A stretch of 64,000 nucleotides of DNA, taken from JABDKH01 sp963768565 (GTDB lineage Bacteria; Bacteroidota; Rhodothermia; Rhodothermales; JABDKH01). A program made the position numbers and the translations under genes. Under the pieces are notes generated by a model that was given only the letters and a program-made list of their open reading frames with translations, did no database searches and was not told the origin of the DNA. The DNA is taken from positions 1 to 64,000 of the forward strand of contig CAVYIO010000031.1 in assembly GCA_963768565.1 (NCBI GenBank), given 5' to 3'. The first letter of the stretch is position 1. Every line of letters begins with the position of its first letter. Positions 48,587 to 58,251 of this stretch are shown one piece after another.

Positions 48587-49091
48587 TGATTCCGGTGAAG
48601 GTTGTTCGTCGAACGCTATCTAAAACATGAAATGGCGATTCGCAACATCCGCTTGTTATTGGGGTCGGTGGAGGACATCCAAAGTTGCACTTCGACAGTC
48701 TCGGATTGCAACCGGACGGCGTCTTTATAGCGGGCGCCGTGGCATTCTGCCACGAATGGTTCGCACGGAAGCGCGAAGCAACACAATTTGATCTGGTTCG
48801 CGGCGATCTCGGCTGTGGCTGCCCGTCAGAGGGGTCATCATGGCCGAATTCGACGTGATCCCGCCGAGATACGGGCTCTATCGCGTTGCTGGACAGTCAC
48901 CTACGGTCTGGATACCGTTTGGACCGGTCTGCGGGCAGAAATCAGCCTCGTGAGGTGTCACACGGCCCGGATATTTACGTCGACACTCGTTCGGGACTGA
49001 AACGGCGCGGCCTCTACCGTGTATCACCCTTCCCATCTGCGTGTTTGCACGTGCGGCCACGTACATCTCCCCTCGACTCAGGAAAGAAACT
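48587..49091. other. 505-bp intergenic region between divergent genes
   Basis: Upstream of the SLC12 gene (minus) and the T9SS cargo gene (plus). Apart from one possible 37-codon frame at 48840 no gene is seen, and no strong hairpin stands out. Confidence 0.45.
48840..48953 (+). CDS. possible small protein
   Basis: 37 codons from ATG 48840, preceded by AGAGGGG at a spacing of about five bases, a good ribosome binding site. The peptide begins MAEFDVIPPRYGLYRVAGQS and has no recognisable domain. Kept only because of the start signal. Confidence 0.25.
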   Translation: MAEFDVIPPRYGLYRVAGQSPTVWIPFGPVCGQKSAS

Positions 49092-50301
49092 ATGCGATAC
49101 TTGATACTGCTCTGCTCTTTGTGCCTGACGGTCGTTGTTCAGGCCCAGGACACACCCGTCGCAAGGGACGACTTCTTCAACACCGACGCCGACAGTACGC
49201 TTACTGTCGAGGCTCCGGGCGTACTCGAGAATGACTCCAGTGACGTCGAAATCGAAGCGGTGGTAACTACGCCTCCGCCAAACGGAACGCTGTCGCTTTC
49301 TCGCGACGGCTCTTTCGAGTACACGCCGAAGCCGGGCTTCTCCGGCACCGACCTCTTCAGCTATGTTGCGGAAACGAAAGATGTGCCGGAGCAATTCGTG
49401 ATCGATCCGCTGCAGTCGGGGGCGAGACTTTCCGCGATGCTGAGTACAGACTTTGGTGACAGATCAGATAGCGATACGTCCGCCGTGTCGGGGACACTCA
49501 CCGCGGAGGTCATATCGAATACAGAGCCGTTCACAGAAATCCACGTGACGGCGATGAACCTGGTCATATCCGATGCTCTGAGTCTGACGTTCGACTATAC
49601 GATCATCGGATCGATCGTTGTGACGACCGAGGCCGACTCGTTGTCCGTCGGACTCGCCACGCCCGGTTTGCCGGCCGCTGTTTCCAATGGGTCGTTCAGT
49701 CAGGATTCCAACCAGGTGAATCTGAAGGGTACGCTCAACATTGCGCCTACCGGTCTTCTGGCCAATGCCGTCGATGCCGGTCCGCAGACGCTCGATGTCG
49801 TCCGTACCTGCGGCCATAGGCGGATCCATCACGCAGAACGGGTCAGAGCTTCGTCTTGCGTTTCCGCTGCTGGCGGAGGGTACGTTCGAGGTAGCGGGGA
49901 ACACGGTGGCCGTTTCGCTGGCGGGTGAAGTCGTGGCCACCGGGCCTGTGGTGGCGCCAAAGGTCTCAAACGTGGCCACGGTGGGAGTCATCGTTGCACC
50001 GTCCGGTGTCGGCAATGAGGATCCAGGCAACACCGCACGCGAATTTGCGCTCGGACAGAATTACCCCAATCCGGTCGATCAGTCTACGGCCATTAGCTGG
50101 CAGCTTCCGGCGGCTTCGGATGTCTCCATCTCGCTGTTCGACGCACTCGGACGCGAAGTCATGACGATTGTCGATGGCGTTCATTCCGCCGGCATACATC
50201 GGGCCGATCTCGATGTGTCAGTCTTGCCGGTAGGTCTTTATGTGTATCGCCTCCGGGCGGGTTCTAACACGGACATGAAGAAGTTGATCATAGTTCGGTA
50301 G
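49092..50301 (+). CDS. type IX-secreted protein with cadherin-like (Big_9) domain and Por C-terminal sorting signal, one frameshift
   Basis: About 403 residues after one repair near 49803. AGGAAAGA precedes ATG 49092. A signal peptide (YLILLCSLCLTVVVQAQ) is followed by a tandem Ig/cadherin-like domain at about 20-100 (ARDDFFNTDADSTLTV, VLENDSSDVEIEAVVTTPPP, GSFEYTPKPGFSGTDLFSYV), then a beta-rich middle. The C-terminus is a T9SS type A sorting domain (LGQNYPNPVDQSTAISWQLP, YVYRLRAGSNTDMKKLIIVR). The protein is probably exported across the outer membrane and attached to the surface. The middle domain is unassigned. Confidence 0.82.
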
Positions 50302-50378
50302 CCGGCGGGTACGCAGAGTCGTCACGGCTCGGACAGCGTTCGACGATCACATCGCGACCTGAGACCTGGAGGCCTGAC

Positions 50379-50789
50379 ATGTCCTCCCCGGAAGATATTC
50401 TGACCGAAGGATGCGCAATTCTTGAGCCTGCGTTGCTGCAACATGGATTCGAGTACGTGCCGGGAGTATCGGCAAAAGGCAGCGGGGGCCGTTTCGCACG
50501 TGGACGCTTCGTCCGTGGCAACCGACATCTAGATCTGCACGTTCGGCGTGCGCTCGGCATTGTCGAATACCACGTGAGCGAGCAATCCCTGTCACATGAA
50601 TGGTATATGCTTGCCGCTACGGGTCGTCGGGGTGCTTATCCCGGCTACTCATCCGACCCGATCGACGGCTTTCGACATCTTGTTACTGATCTGGAGGCGT
50701 ACGGACAGGTCTTCCTGTCGGGAACCGACGAGCAATTCGCGGGCCTCTGTGAGCGCGCAAAGTCCGCCGACGGCAAAAACGAAACGTAG
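50379..50789 (+). CDS. hypothetical protein
   Basis: 136 residues from ATG 50379. Alpha/beta pattern with RFARGRFVRGNRHLDLHVRR and YHVSEQSLSHEWYMLAATGR, then a C-terminal helix. No signal peptide, no membrane helix. It resembles small cytosolic DUF4304-type proteins in layout but I cannot confirm the family. Short spacing to the CPBP protease (63 bases) suggests a possible common transcript. Confidence 0.6.
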   Translation: MSSPEDILTEGCAILEPALLQHGFEYVPGVSAKGSGGRFARGRFVRGNRHLDLHVRRALGIVEYHVSEQSLSHEWYMLAATGRRGAYPGYSSDPIDGFRHLVTDLEAYGQVFLSGTDEQFAGLCERAKSADGKNET

Positions 50790-50852
50790 GCTGATCTCTC
50801 TACGTAGGCTCCCGGACATCGATCCGTTTCTCACGACAACGAGTGCACGAAC

Positions 50853-51719
50853 ATGCCAATGAAGAGCGACTCGCTGAAGACAGTCTGGGAGCGCATTCCG
50901 TTGGTCGTTCGAGCCGTCGTCATCGGATTCCTCGTCTTCGCGATTGCGGGCTCGCTCGTTTGGACCGCCCTTTTGAGTTTTCTGCCGCCGCCATGGCCAT
51001 TCCTCGCGATGGCCGCCGTACTTGTCGTGTACGTGCAGTACTTACGCGGACGTTGGTGGCCAGGCTCGACGGTGGAGTTCAAGCGTACGAACTTCCGCGC
51101 CACACGTATGCCGGTGCGCGTCTGGATCTGGAGCCTGCTCGCAGCCGTGTTTCTCGTTTTGATCATCCAGTCCAGTTTGGTGGTGACATTTCGAATTGTG
51201 GAGTTCCCGGCTGAGGCCTGGTCTCTCGGCTTCGACTTTGGCGGCACTGCGGCCTGGGTTGCCTGGTCTTTTGTGGTGGTTGCTGCCGCGACTGCCGCCA
51301 TCACCGAAGAGGTGGGCTTTCGAGGCTACATGCAGGTTCCTCTCGAGAATCGGTATGGACCCGGAGCCGCCATCACCATCGTCTCCGTCGTTTTTCTCGT
51401 CTCACACCTTCATCAGGCCTGGGCGCCACTCGTGCTCATTCACGTCTTCGGAGCGAGTGTGCTGTGGGGAATCCTCGCGCGCGTATCCGGCTCGCTGATT
51501 CCTGGCATCATCAGTCATACGCTCGTCGACGTGGTCAACTTCTCATACTGGTGGACGGACCTCGCGGGTCGGTTTGAAATGGAGACGATCGAACGAACCG
51601 GAGTCGACCGTCATTTTGTTCTGTGGGTGCTGATCCTTTTGTTGTCATTCATCGCATTCTGGCGGGCTTCGATTCGCACGCGCGAGGCCGGCCAGAGGTC
51701 GAACAACGGGATCGACTGA
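50853..51719 (+). CDS. CPBP-family intramembrane glutamic endopeptidase
   Basis: 288 residues with about seven to eight membrane helices. The catalytic motifs are present: EEVGFRGY (E152, E153, R157), SHLHQAW (H185) and SHTLVDVVNF (H222). This family includes the eukaryotic Rce1 CAAX protease and the bacterial Abi/bacteriocin-immunity proteins. Substrate not predictable from the sequence. Cytoplasmic membrane. Confidence 0.85.
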   Translation: MPMKSDSLKTVWERIPLVVRAVVIGFLVFAIAGSLVWTALLSFLPPPWPFLAMAAVLVVYVQYLRGRWWPGSTVEFKRTNFRATRMPVRVWIWSLLAAVFLVLIIQSSLVVTFRIVEFPAEAWSLGFDFGGTAAWVAWSFVVVAAATAAITEEVGFRGYMQVPLENRYGPGAAITIVSVVFLVSHLHQAWAPLVLIHVFGASVLWGILARVSGSLIPGIISHTLVDVVNFSYWWTDLAGRFEMETIERTGVDRHFVLWVLILLLSFIAFWRASIRTREAGQRSNNGID

Positions 51720-51761
51720 ACAAGTTCCAGTGCTCTCACCTCGACATGACAGGTCGTACGG

Positions 51762-52625
51762 ATGATCTACTCGAAGATCATGGTTGTCACCGCACAGGTT
51801 GCTCTCGGAGCCTGTGTTCTGTGCATGATGGCCCGGCTGGTTCAGGCGCAAACTGTGGAGCCGTCGTACTTCCCCTACAGCCCCGGGGACTCTGCAGTAT
51901 TCAACATCTCATATCCGGTTTTCACACACTCGGTATGGGTCGGCGGAGAATTCAATAGTGGCGAGCATCACTACGTCATCGTAGAGGGAATACAGGGTCG
52001 AAGGCGCCCGGACACACTGAGAGTTTCCGATGATCAGGTTATCCGGATTGAGAACGGGACCGAGTATGTCCTGTACGATTTCTCTTTACCGGACAGTTCC
52101 GTGTACCACGTCAAAGAAGGGGCGTGGCCGGGTGTCGACACATTTCGAGTGACCATCGAACGACGTTCTCAGGAAGACGTACCGGCCGGCACTTTCGATG
52201 ATTGTGTCAGATTGCACTTCGACATTCCGCAGTACGTCGACGATGAATGGACCTACTCGTTTTGTCGCGGCATCGGACTCGTGTGGCACGGCGGCGCGTG
52301 GGGGGGAGGTACGCTGGCATGGGCGTCCATCGGTGGCGTTGTGATCACGTCGAACGAGAACGTCCGCTGGCAGAATCAAGAGCCGCAGCTGTATCCCAAT
52401 CCGGCCTCAGAGGTGGTTACAATTCTTTTCCCGGGGCGCCGGGAATCGAGCCGACATGTCAGGGTGTTCGATCTGCTGGGAAGGCAGGTTGCGGGTTATT
52501 CAATCGCTGCAAGAGACGAATCGACTGTTGACGTCGACGTGACCGGTTTGTCGCCCGGCGTCTATGTCGCCAGAATGGAGGACGCGAAGACCGCGTTCTC
52601 CAGGATGTTTATTGTGGTCAGATAG
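51762..52625 (+). CDS. type IX-secreted protein of unknown function with C-terminal sorting domain
   Basis: 287 residues. A signal peptide (GACVLCMMARLVQAQ) is followed by a beta-rich body (YFPYSPGDSAVFNISYPVF, GTFDDCVRLHFDIPQYVDDE, WTYSFCRGIGLVWHGG) with two cysteines that may pair. A Por C-terminal domain ends it (EPQLYPNPASEVVTILFPGR, LSPGVYVARMEDAKTAFSRM). Probably surface attached or secreted through T9SS. The middle resembles the secreted lipid- or metal-binding folds seen in Bacteroidota but is not a known family to me. Neighbour of two other envelope proteins. Confidence 0.78.
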   Translation: MIYSKIMVVTAQVALGACVLCMMARLVQAQTVEPSYFPYSPGDSAVFNISYPVFTHSVWVGGEFNSGEHHYVIVEGIQGRRRPDTLRVSDDQVIRIENGTEYVLYDFSLPDSSVYHVKEGAWPGVDTFRVTIERRSQEDVPAGTFDDCVRLHFDIPQYVDDEWTYSFCRGIGLVWHGGAWGGGTLAWASIGGVVITSNENVRWQNQEPQLYPNPASEVVTILFPGRRESSRHVRVFDLLGRQVAGYSIAARDESTVDVDVTGLSPGVYVARMEDAKTAFSRMFIVVR

Positions 52626-52708
52626 CGGGCTCTACCACAATTCGTTGTTGAAGTGCATTGTTATCTCGACATTGCGGGCGTCCAACCCATCTGCACAGGT
52701 ATCGCCTG

Positions 52709-53179
52709 ATGAAAAGAAAGACACTTCTTTGTTTTGCCGCTGTCGTGCTCGGAGTTGGATTGGCTCAGCCGGCCGTCGGTCAGATCAGGGATTCCCTCCG
52801 AAGTGATTTTGGCATCGAGTTGCTTGGAAAGGCGGCCCTTTACAGCTTCTCTTACCAGCGAATGGTGTCGAAGACGATCGGGCTTGAGGTGGGATTCGCC
52901 GCGCTTGGCGGAAGCGGAGCCTTTGCTGCTGCGTTTCCCGTCGGCGTTCGAGCATACTTCTTGCCGAAGGACGGAACGCCGTTTGCCACCGCCGGAATCG
53001 TTCCCGTTGCCGGCAGTTTCGACGATGGTCCCGCCGGAGGCGAACTGTTCGGGTATCTCGGAGTCGGCTTCGAGTACCGTGCACAGGGCGGGTTCATTTT
53101 TCGCGGAACGCTTTACGGATTGATCGTCGAAGGTGAATATCTCATCTGGCCCGGACTGCACGTCGGGTACTCCTTTTAG
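52709..53179 (+). CDS. small outer-membrane beta-barrel-like protein
   Basis: 156 residues from ATG 52709, with a signal peptide (LLCFAAVVLGVGLAQPAVGQ). Alternating hydrophobic/polar strands (FSYQRMVSKTIGLEVGFAAL, FGYLGVGFEYRAQGGFIFRG, TLYGLIVEGEYLIWPGLHVG) and a terminal aromatic (GYSF) are typical of outer-membrane barrels; about eight strands fit. The last 28 bases of the gene are duplicated, with changes, about 1.18 kb downstream. Function unknown. Confidence 0.7.
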   Translation: MKRKTLLCFAAVVLGVGLAQPAVGQIRDSLRSDFGIELLGKAALYSFSYQRMVSKTIGLEVGFAALGGSGAFAAAFPVGVRAYFLPKDGTPFATAGIVPVAGSFDDGPAGGELFGYLGVGFEYRAQGGFIFRGTLYGLIVEGEYLIWPGLHVGYSF

Positions 53180-53220
53180 GTTCGATTGTCGAGCGCGAGC
53201 CGGCACATGAAGAACTCAGA
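53152..53220 (+). repeat. direct repeat copy A flanking the aspartyl-protease gene
   Basis: 69 bases containing the end of the barrel gene, a short gap and an abortive MKNSE start (CATGAAGAACTCAGA). It is about 88 percent identical by eye to 54334-54403 (seven mismatches and one indel). Confidence 0.85.
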
Positions 53221-53338
53221 GACAAGGAAGGAGACAATCCACACGGCACATGAGTGCCGACATTCGAAGGCTACCGTCCTGTTCTGCGGCATGACGCGAT
53301 TTCAGGTCACGTTTGGTCGCCGCTCAGACAACACACCG

Positions 53339-54283
53339 ATGATTCGGCAGGTCAATAGCAGGGGCCGCCAGAAGACGTCTGTCCTCTTCTTCCTGTTCAT
53401 GATTGCCCTGGCTTCGTGCGTCGCTGCTCAGGACAAAGGAGTTATTCCGCTCACCGTAGAACGAGACAGATCGCTCGTCACGGTCCAGGTTGGCGACGTG
53501 GTCATTCCTGACATCGTCCTTGATACCGGCTTCGCCTTCGACGGGCTGATGATCTACAATCCGGCGTATAGAGATTCTCTCGATTTAAGCGGGGCGCGGG
53601 ACGTCAGGATCGGGGGCGCCGGCAGGGGCGAGGCTGCGAGGGCTTCGATGATTGATTCGGCGGCCTTTCGGCTGGGCGATATCATCATGATGAACCAACG
53701 GCTGCTCGTGCTTCAGAGCGACACCTACAAGGGCTTCCCCTCCAACGGCATCATCGGCTATTCCATCTTCGGCCATTACGTCACGGCGTTGAATTATGAC
53801 GACAACACCATGACCTTACACACCGCTGATCACCTACACGTCGACGATGGGTGGACCGCCCTGCCTCTGTATTTCAAAGACAACAACATCCCCTGGATCG
53901 ATGCCTTTGTCGTTATCGAAGACGAAGCCCCCGCGTCTCTTTCGATGTATATCGATTATGCGGCCGGCGATGCTATCGTATTGTTGGAAAGACGCGATAT
54001 GAAATTCTTCCACCCAAAAGACACGGTTAGCGTACTATTGGGAAGGGGGCTGAGCGGGGACATTCATGGGAAAACCGGCTCGATTGCGAAGCTGATCATC
54101 GGCCCGTATGCGTTGAATTCGGTGAAGGCGTCCTTTGCCCCTGCCGAAGTCCGCTCCAAACAAGACAACGCCGACGCCGTCCTCGGCCATGCGTCGCTAA
54201 GCCGGTTCAATCTGATCTTTGACTACGCCCGCAAAAAGCTCTATCTGAAGCCGAATGCTCACTTTAGCGACCCGTTCAACTGA
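53339..54283 (+). CDS. retropepsin-like aspartyl protease, secreted
   Basis: 314 residues from ATG 53339 with a signal peptide (LFFLFMIALASCVAAQ). An aspartyl-protease half-site VLDTGFAFDGLMIY carries D62-T63-G64, followed by a flap-like region and GIIGYSIFGHYVTALNYDDN. A second half has YIDYAAGDAIVLL (D-A-A-G, degenerate) and AVLGHASLSRFNLIFDYARK. This matches the gag-asp/TASPC-like family of bacterial periplasmic pepsin-like proteins. It is bracketed by two diverged direct repeats of about 70 bases, so it may have arrived as a segment between the barrel gene and the HD gene. Confidence 0.75.
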   Translation: MIRQVNSRGRQKTSVLFFLFMIALASCVAAQDKGVIPLTVERDRSLVTVQVGDVVIPDIVLDTGFAFDGLMIYNPAYRDSLDLSGARDVRIGGAGRGEAARASMIDSAAFRLGDIIMMNQRLLVLQSDTYKGFPSNGIIGYSIFGHYVTALNYDDNTMTLHTADHLHVDDGWTALPLYFKDNNIPWIDAFVVIEDEAPASLSMYIDYAAGDAIVLLERRDMKFFHPKDTVSVLLGRGLSGDIHGKTGSIAKLIIGPYALNSVKASFAPAEVRSKQDNADAVLGHASLSRFNLIFDYARKKLYLKPNAHFSDPFN

Positions 54284-54333
54284 TCGATGCGGCGACTCGC
54301 CACTGACGGTCAGCCCTTCAGCTGCCGCGAGCT

Positions 54334-54403
54334 CGGACTGCACGTCGGCGTACTCCTTTTAGAATCGATTGTCGAGCGCACGGGGGCACATGAAGAATTC
54401 AGA
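54334..54403 (+). repeat. direct repeat copy B flanking the aspartyl-protease gene
   Basis: 70 bases. It carries a remnant of the barrel-gene end and the genuine start of the HD-hydrolase gene (ATG 54390, MKNSE). It pairs with 53152-53220. Confidence 0.85.
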
Positions 54404-54962
54404 ATTACTCGGGACGCTGCAGTTTCTCCGCGACGCGGAACGACTGAAGGATTTAACGCGAACGGCCTTCACGACCGAGGGTCGTCCAGAGAGCGTCGCT
54501 GCGCATACGTGGCGACTCTGCCTCATGTCCGTCGTACTGGAAGAGCAGTTCCCGGAGGTCGACTTTGCACGACTGGTCAAGATGTGCATTATCCACGACC
54601 TGGGAGAGGCTATCGGCGGCGATATCCCGGCAATTGAGCAGAAACCTGGAGAGGACAAGAGCGAGAAGGAGCGAGAGGATCTCCTGCAACTGCTTCAACC
54701 ACTTCCGCCTCACACCCAGGTTCAAATAACGGAGTTGTGGGATGAGTACGAGGCGGCGAGCACGCCCGAGGCAAGGATCGCGAAGGCACTCGACAAACTG
54801 GAGACGATTCTCCAGCACAACCAGGGGAAGAATCCGGATGACTTCGACTACCGCTTCAACCTGGACTACGGCAAGCAGTACACGAAGGGCGATCCGGTGA
54901 TCGAGCAGATAAGAAGCATTCTCGATCGCGAAACGGAGATGCGTGCGGACAAGTCACGCTGA
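54390..54962 (+). CDS. HD-domain hydrolase (YfbR/5'-deoxynucleotidase-like)
   Basis: 190 residues from ATG 54390. Metal-binding residues of the HD superfamily are seen in SVAAHTWRLCLMSVVLEEQF (His) and MCIIHDLGEAIGGDIPA (HD and the following acidic residue), with the final Asp near ALDKLETILQHNQG. The length and order match the YfbR-type nucleoside 5'-monophosphate phosphatases and HDDC2 relatives. Cytosolic. Its start region is duplicated upstream (see the repeat features). Confidence 0.82.
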   Translation: MKNSELLGTLQFLRDAERLKDLTRTAFTTEGRPESVAAHTWRLCLMSVVLEEQFPEVDFARLVKMCIIHDLGEAIGGDIPAIEQKPGEDKSEKEREDLLQLLQPLPPHTQVQITELWDEYEAASTPEARIAKALDKLETILQHNQGKNPDDFDYRFNLDYGKQYTKGDPVIEQIRSILDRETEMRADKSR

Positions 54963-54993
54963 CGGTTGCATGTTCACGTGACCCATCAGCCGG

Positions 54994-57328
54994 TCAGATC
55001 CGAAACAGGTAGCTCACCTTCGCGAAGAAGCCATCCGCAGTTCTGGACAGTTCTCGAAACCGCCGCTCACCCGGTTCGTCCATCGTTGCCCCGTAGCCGA
55101 AATACACCAGAGTGCCGGGCGTCGGCCGGTAGCTGAACAGCCAGTCGGTGCGGAATTCGTTTGACGTGTCGCCGGTGTCGCGAACGGTCTCCACGAATAT
55201 TGCGTCGCCGTTTCTGTCGACGAGAGCTGATCGCGTTCGGGCCGTGTACTGCCCGATGAAGCGAACAAAAATGGACGGAGTGATCTGATATTCGATCTTG
55301 AGCCTCGGAATGTTCTCCGTTGAGAATCGAGAGTCGTCCCTCGCTCGCGTCAGGGTCAGCCGAACGAACTGCAGCGTCGCACGCAGAGAATTGGTCGGGC
55401 GCACGTCAACAGTTGCCCGAATGCTTCGGCGCCGCCCTGGCGCGGCCTCACGGAATATCGGCGTCTCCCCAAATCCGAAGGTTGCCGTTGCCGTCAGGTA
55501 CTGGTACGTGGGCGAGGTGGCTCCCACAGATCCCGTCCACAGGTCCGTCTCCTTTGGTGGCACGGTGAAGGAAACGGGATCCATGGCCGGATCCGCTACC
55601 ACGGTATAGTTCAAATAGGCATCAGGCTCAAAGCTGAAGAAACTCCTTGAGAGCGATCCGTTTAGTCGCCACCCGCCGCGCAGCGTGGCCGAGGGAAAGA
55701 TGGATTCGTCACCCTCTATCGAACCGCCACTGATATCGTCGTAGCTCCACATTCGTGAGATCCCGAAGAAGGCGCCATACGTTTCTATCAACGCGTCCTT
55801 CCGACCGTAGCCCGTGAGCCGGTTGAACGCACGCGCTGCAAATGTGCCGGTTCGGTTGACGAATCCGGCGGCGGCTTCGAAATCTGGGGCAATCGCTGTC
55901 ACACTGTAGTTGAAGCCCCAGTTGCGTCCGGTTCGGTCCCAGACCGCCCGCATCAGCGGACCATTTGTCTGTACTCCACCCACATCTGTCCACGACTGTA
56001 CGGCCTGGAGTTCCGCGAAGTAGAGCCTGGAATGCACGATGCGGAGATCGGCTCCTGCCAGCCTGGAGTAGCCGCCTCCGTCCTCACGAGTTGTCAATAC
56101 GCCACCAACGGTGGAGCTTCTCCCGATGTCGCTCCTCAGTCGGGCGATCGCGAACACGGGAGTGTCGTCGCCGGATTCTGAGTAGTCGCGACTCTCCGCC
56201 GCAAGAATCGTTGCGACGTTCAGGCGCCCCACCTTGCCTCCGAGCTTGAGGCCTGCCTCGGGATCAACAATTCGGCGCGTATAGATGAGTTGGCTTGGCG
56301 TGTCGAACAGCTCCAGGCCGTCGAGAAAGAACGCGCGCTTCTCCGGATAGAACAATGCGAAACGCTCGTTCAGCACCACCTGCCCGACATCGGCCTCCAC
56401 CTGCGAGAAGTCGGGGTTGATGGTGCCGGTAAGCGTGGCATTCTCTCGGATCCCCCACCGGACGTCACCGCTTAATGATCCCCCGCTGGAGTATCCCCAC
56501 GACCCGTCGTCCGCCCTTTCGCCGTCGAGCCGGGCCGTCGACGAAGGGGTGATTTCCAGCACCAGCCCGCGCTTCATGTCCTGAAGTCCGCTGAGCGTGC
56601 CTGCCTGCGCAAGGAAACTCGCGTTGGCTCGTACCGCAGGCGCCCAGCTGTCCTGAAAGCCCGAATGCTGGACCCTCCTCAAAACGTGGATTCCCCAATC
56701 CTGGATAGACCCCTCCTGGTAGCGGAGGCTCTTGAACGGAATCCGAATCTCGACAACGTATCCTCCGTCAACGAGTTGGCCTTTGGAGAAGAAGTTGTAG
56801 TCGGGGTTGAGGTCGACGCTGCCATCCATGGGATTGATGTTGCCCGTGCCGCCGCCGGTTGCCGAGCTGCCGCCCGCGCCTCCACCGAACTGGTCGCTTC
56901 GCGTGCCATCGGCCTGTACACCGAGCGCGTTCACGCTGAACACGAAGGCCACTCGCCGATCGTTGTAGGTGTCGAGCAGAATCGAGACGTGATCCTCACT
57001 CGCGATATTGTCACGGTTCGCCTGGGTGGCCCGGACAATGTCACCGTGCAGCTCGGTGGCGCGAATCCCGAAGTGGATGGCTTCCGGCGAGTACCACACG
57101 AGGACTTCCGTCGGATCTTCGGCCGGCCTGCCATCGACGGGCTGATACTGCGAAAAGTCCGTCAGCCTTGCGGCCCGGGCCCATGCCGGCTCGTCGAGAA
57201 CGCCGTCGATATCGACGCTGGCTTCAAGTCGTGGAACGACGATATTGAGTCTGCCCCGAGCGCCCACTATGGTCACCCGGTACCTGTTGGACGAGAAGAA
57301 GGCCGAGAATAATGGCGGAGAGGTTCAT
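54994..57328 (-). CDS. DUF5916 outer-membrane protein with CBM9-like domain, one frameshift in leader
   Basis: About 777 residues if the start is ATG 57328 (MNLSAIILGLLLVQQVP, a signal peptide) and one base is removed from the CCC at 57276-57278 to join VTIVGARGRLNIVV. The N-terminal CBM9-like domain (LEASVDIDGVLDEPAWARAA, ILLDTYNDRRVAFVFSVNAL) is followed by a DUF5916 barrel (GTINPDFSQVEADVGQVVLN, ERFALFYPEKRAFFLDGLEL) and ends in SYLFRI, an aromatic-rich outer-membrane signature. Proteins of this family sit in the outer membrane of Bacteroidota-like bacteria. Role unknown. Confidence 0.85.
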
Positions 57329-57684
57329 CGGCACAAATTACGATGTCTGTCGCGTCGACGCACGGCCGACCACGAATCCGCCTGATGCTCCGACCGGACG
57401 GAGCTATTCGTGCCGCTGATTCAGCCGCCGAAACCCGTCTTCTTCCCGCAGCGTAGGCCACACAAGTTGTAGCAGACGCACGACGTGAGTGGTGGAAGAC
57501 GCAATAACATCCCGTGTTCGGGATTCGGCATTGTGGCTTCTACTTTACTTCGTTTTTTGTCTCAGCTAACTCTTCTTTCGCCAGGAAGGAGGACTTGCAC
57601 ACCGGGTTGCTCGTCGTTCCGGTGATACCGGGTCTTGATGGATCGGGATGGTTTCGATCGAGGCCTTTACTCAGGTTGCCAATC

Positions 57685-58215
57685 ATGACTCATACTCTTC
57701 CAGTAACGATCCGCAATGAAGTCTCTGAAGATGCTCCGACGATCCGGATCCTGAATAGAGCTGCGTTCGAAGGAGGCGTCGAAGCGGACATCGTTGACGA
57801 TATTCGCAGTAATTGTAAATCCGCGGTGTCGCTCGTCGCCGAACTCGACGGCCAAATCGTGGGACATATCCTCTTCAGTCCGGCGACGGTGGTGTCGGTC
57901 GGTGAGAACGTGGAAGGAATGGGTCTGGCGCCGATGGCCGTCGACCCCGAGTATCAAGGACGGGGAATCGGGTCAATGCTCATAGAGACCGGCCTGGAGC
58001 AACTGCGGAGGACGACTTGTCCCTTCGTCATTGTGCTTGGCCATCCGGAGTACTATCCGCGGTTCGGCTTTCGTCCGGCTTCAGGGTTTGGACTGATCTG
58101 CCAGTGGGACGGAGTGCCTGACGAAGCGTTTATGGCTATCATCCTCGACCAGACCAGGATGAGTGGAGTCGTGGGCACGGCGAAGTACCGGAATGAATTC
58201 GACGAAGCGATGTAA
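57685..58215 (+). CDS. GNAT-family N-acetyltransferase (YhbS-like)
   Basis: 176 residues from ATG 57685. Acetyl-CoA binding motif A reads APMAVDPEYQGRGIGSMLIE (Q/R-x-x-G-x-G/A). Also typical are VGHILFSPATVVS and VLGHPEYYPRFGFRPASGFG, the YhbS-group signature. It transfers acetyl from acetyl-CoA to an amine on an unknown small molecule or protein. Cytosolic. Confidence 0.85.
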   Translation: MTHTLPVTIRNEVSEDAPTIRILNRAAFEGGVEADIVDDIRSNCKSAVSLVAELDGQIVGHILFSPATVVSVGENVEGMGLAPMAVDPEYQGRGIGSMLIETGLEQLRRTTCPFVIVLGHPEYYPRFGFRPASGFGLICQWDGVPDEAFMAIILDQTRMSGVVGTAKYRNEFDEAM

Positions 58216-58251
58216 GTGACCGACGCCTCTTCCGGTGTACGGCATTCGGAC

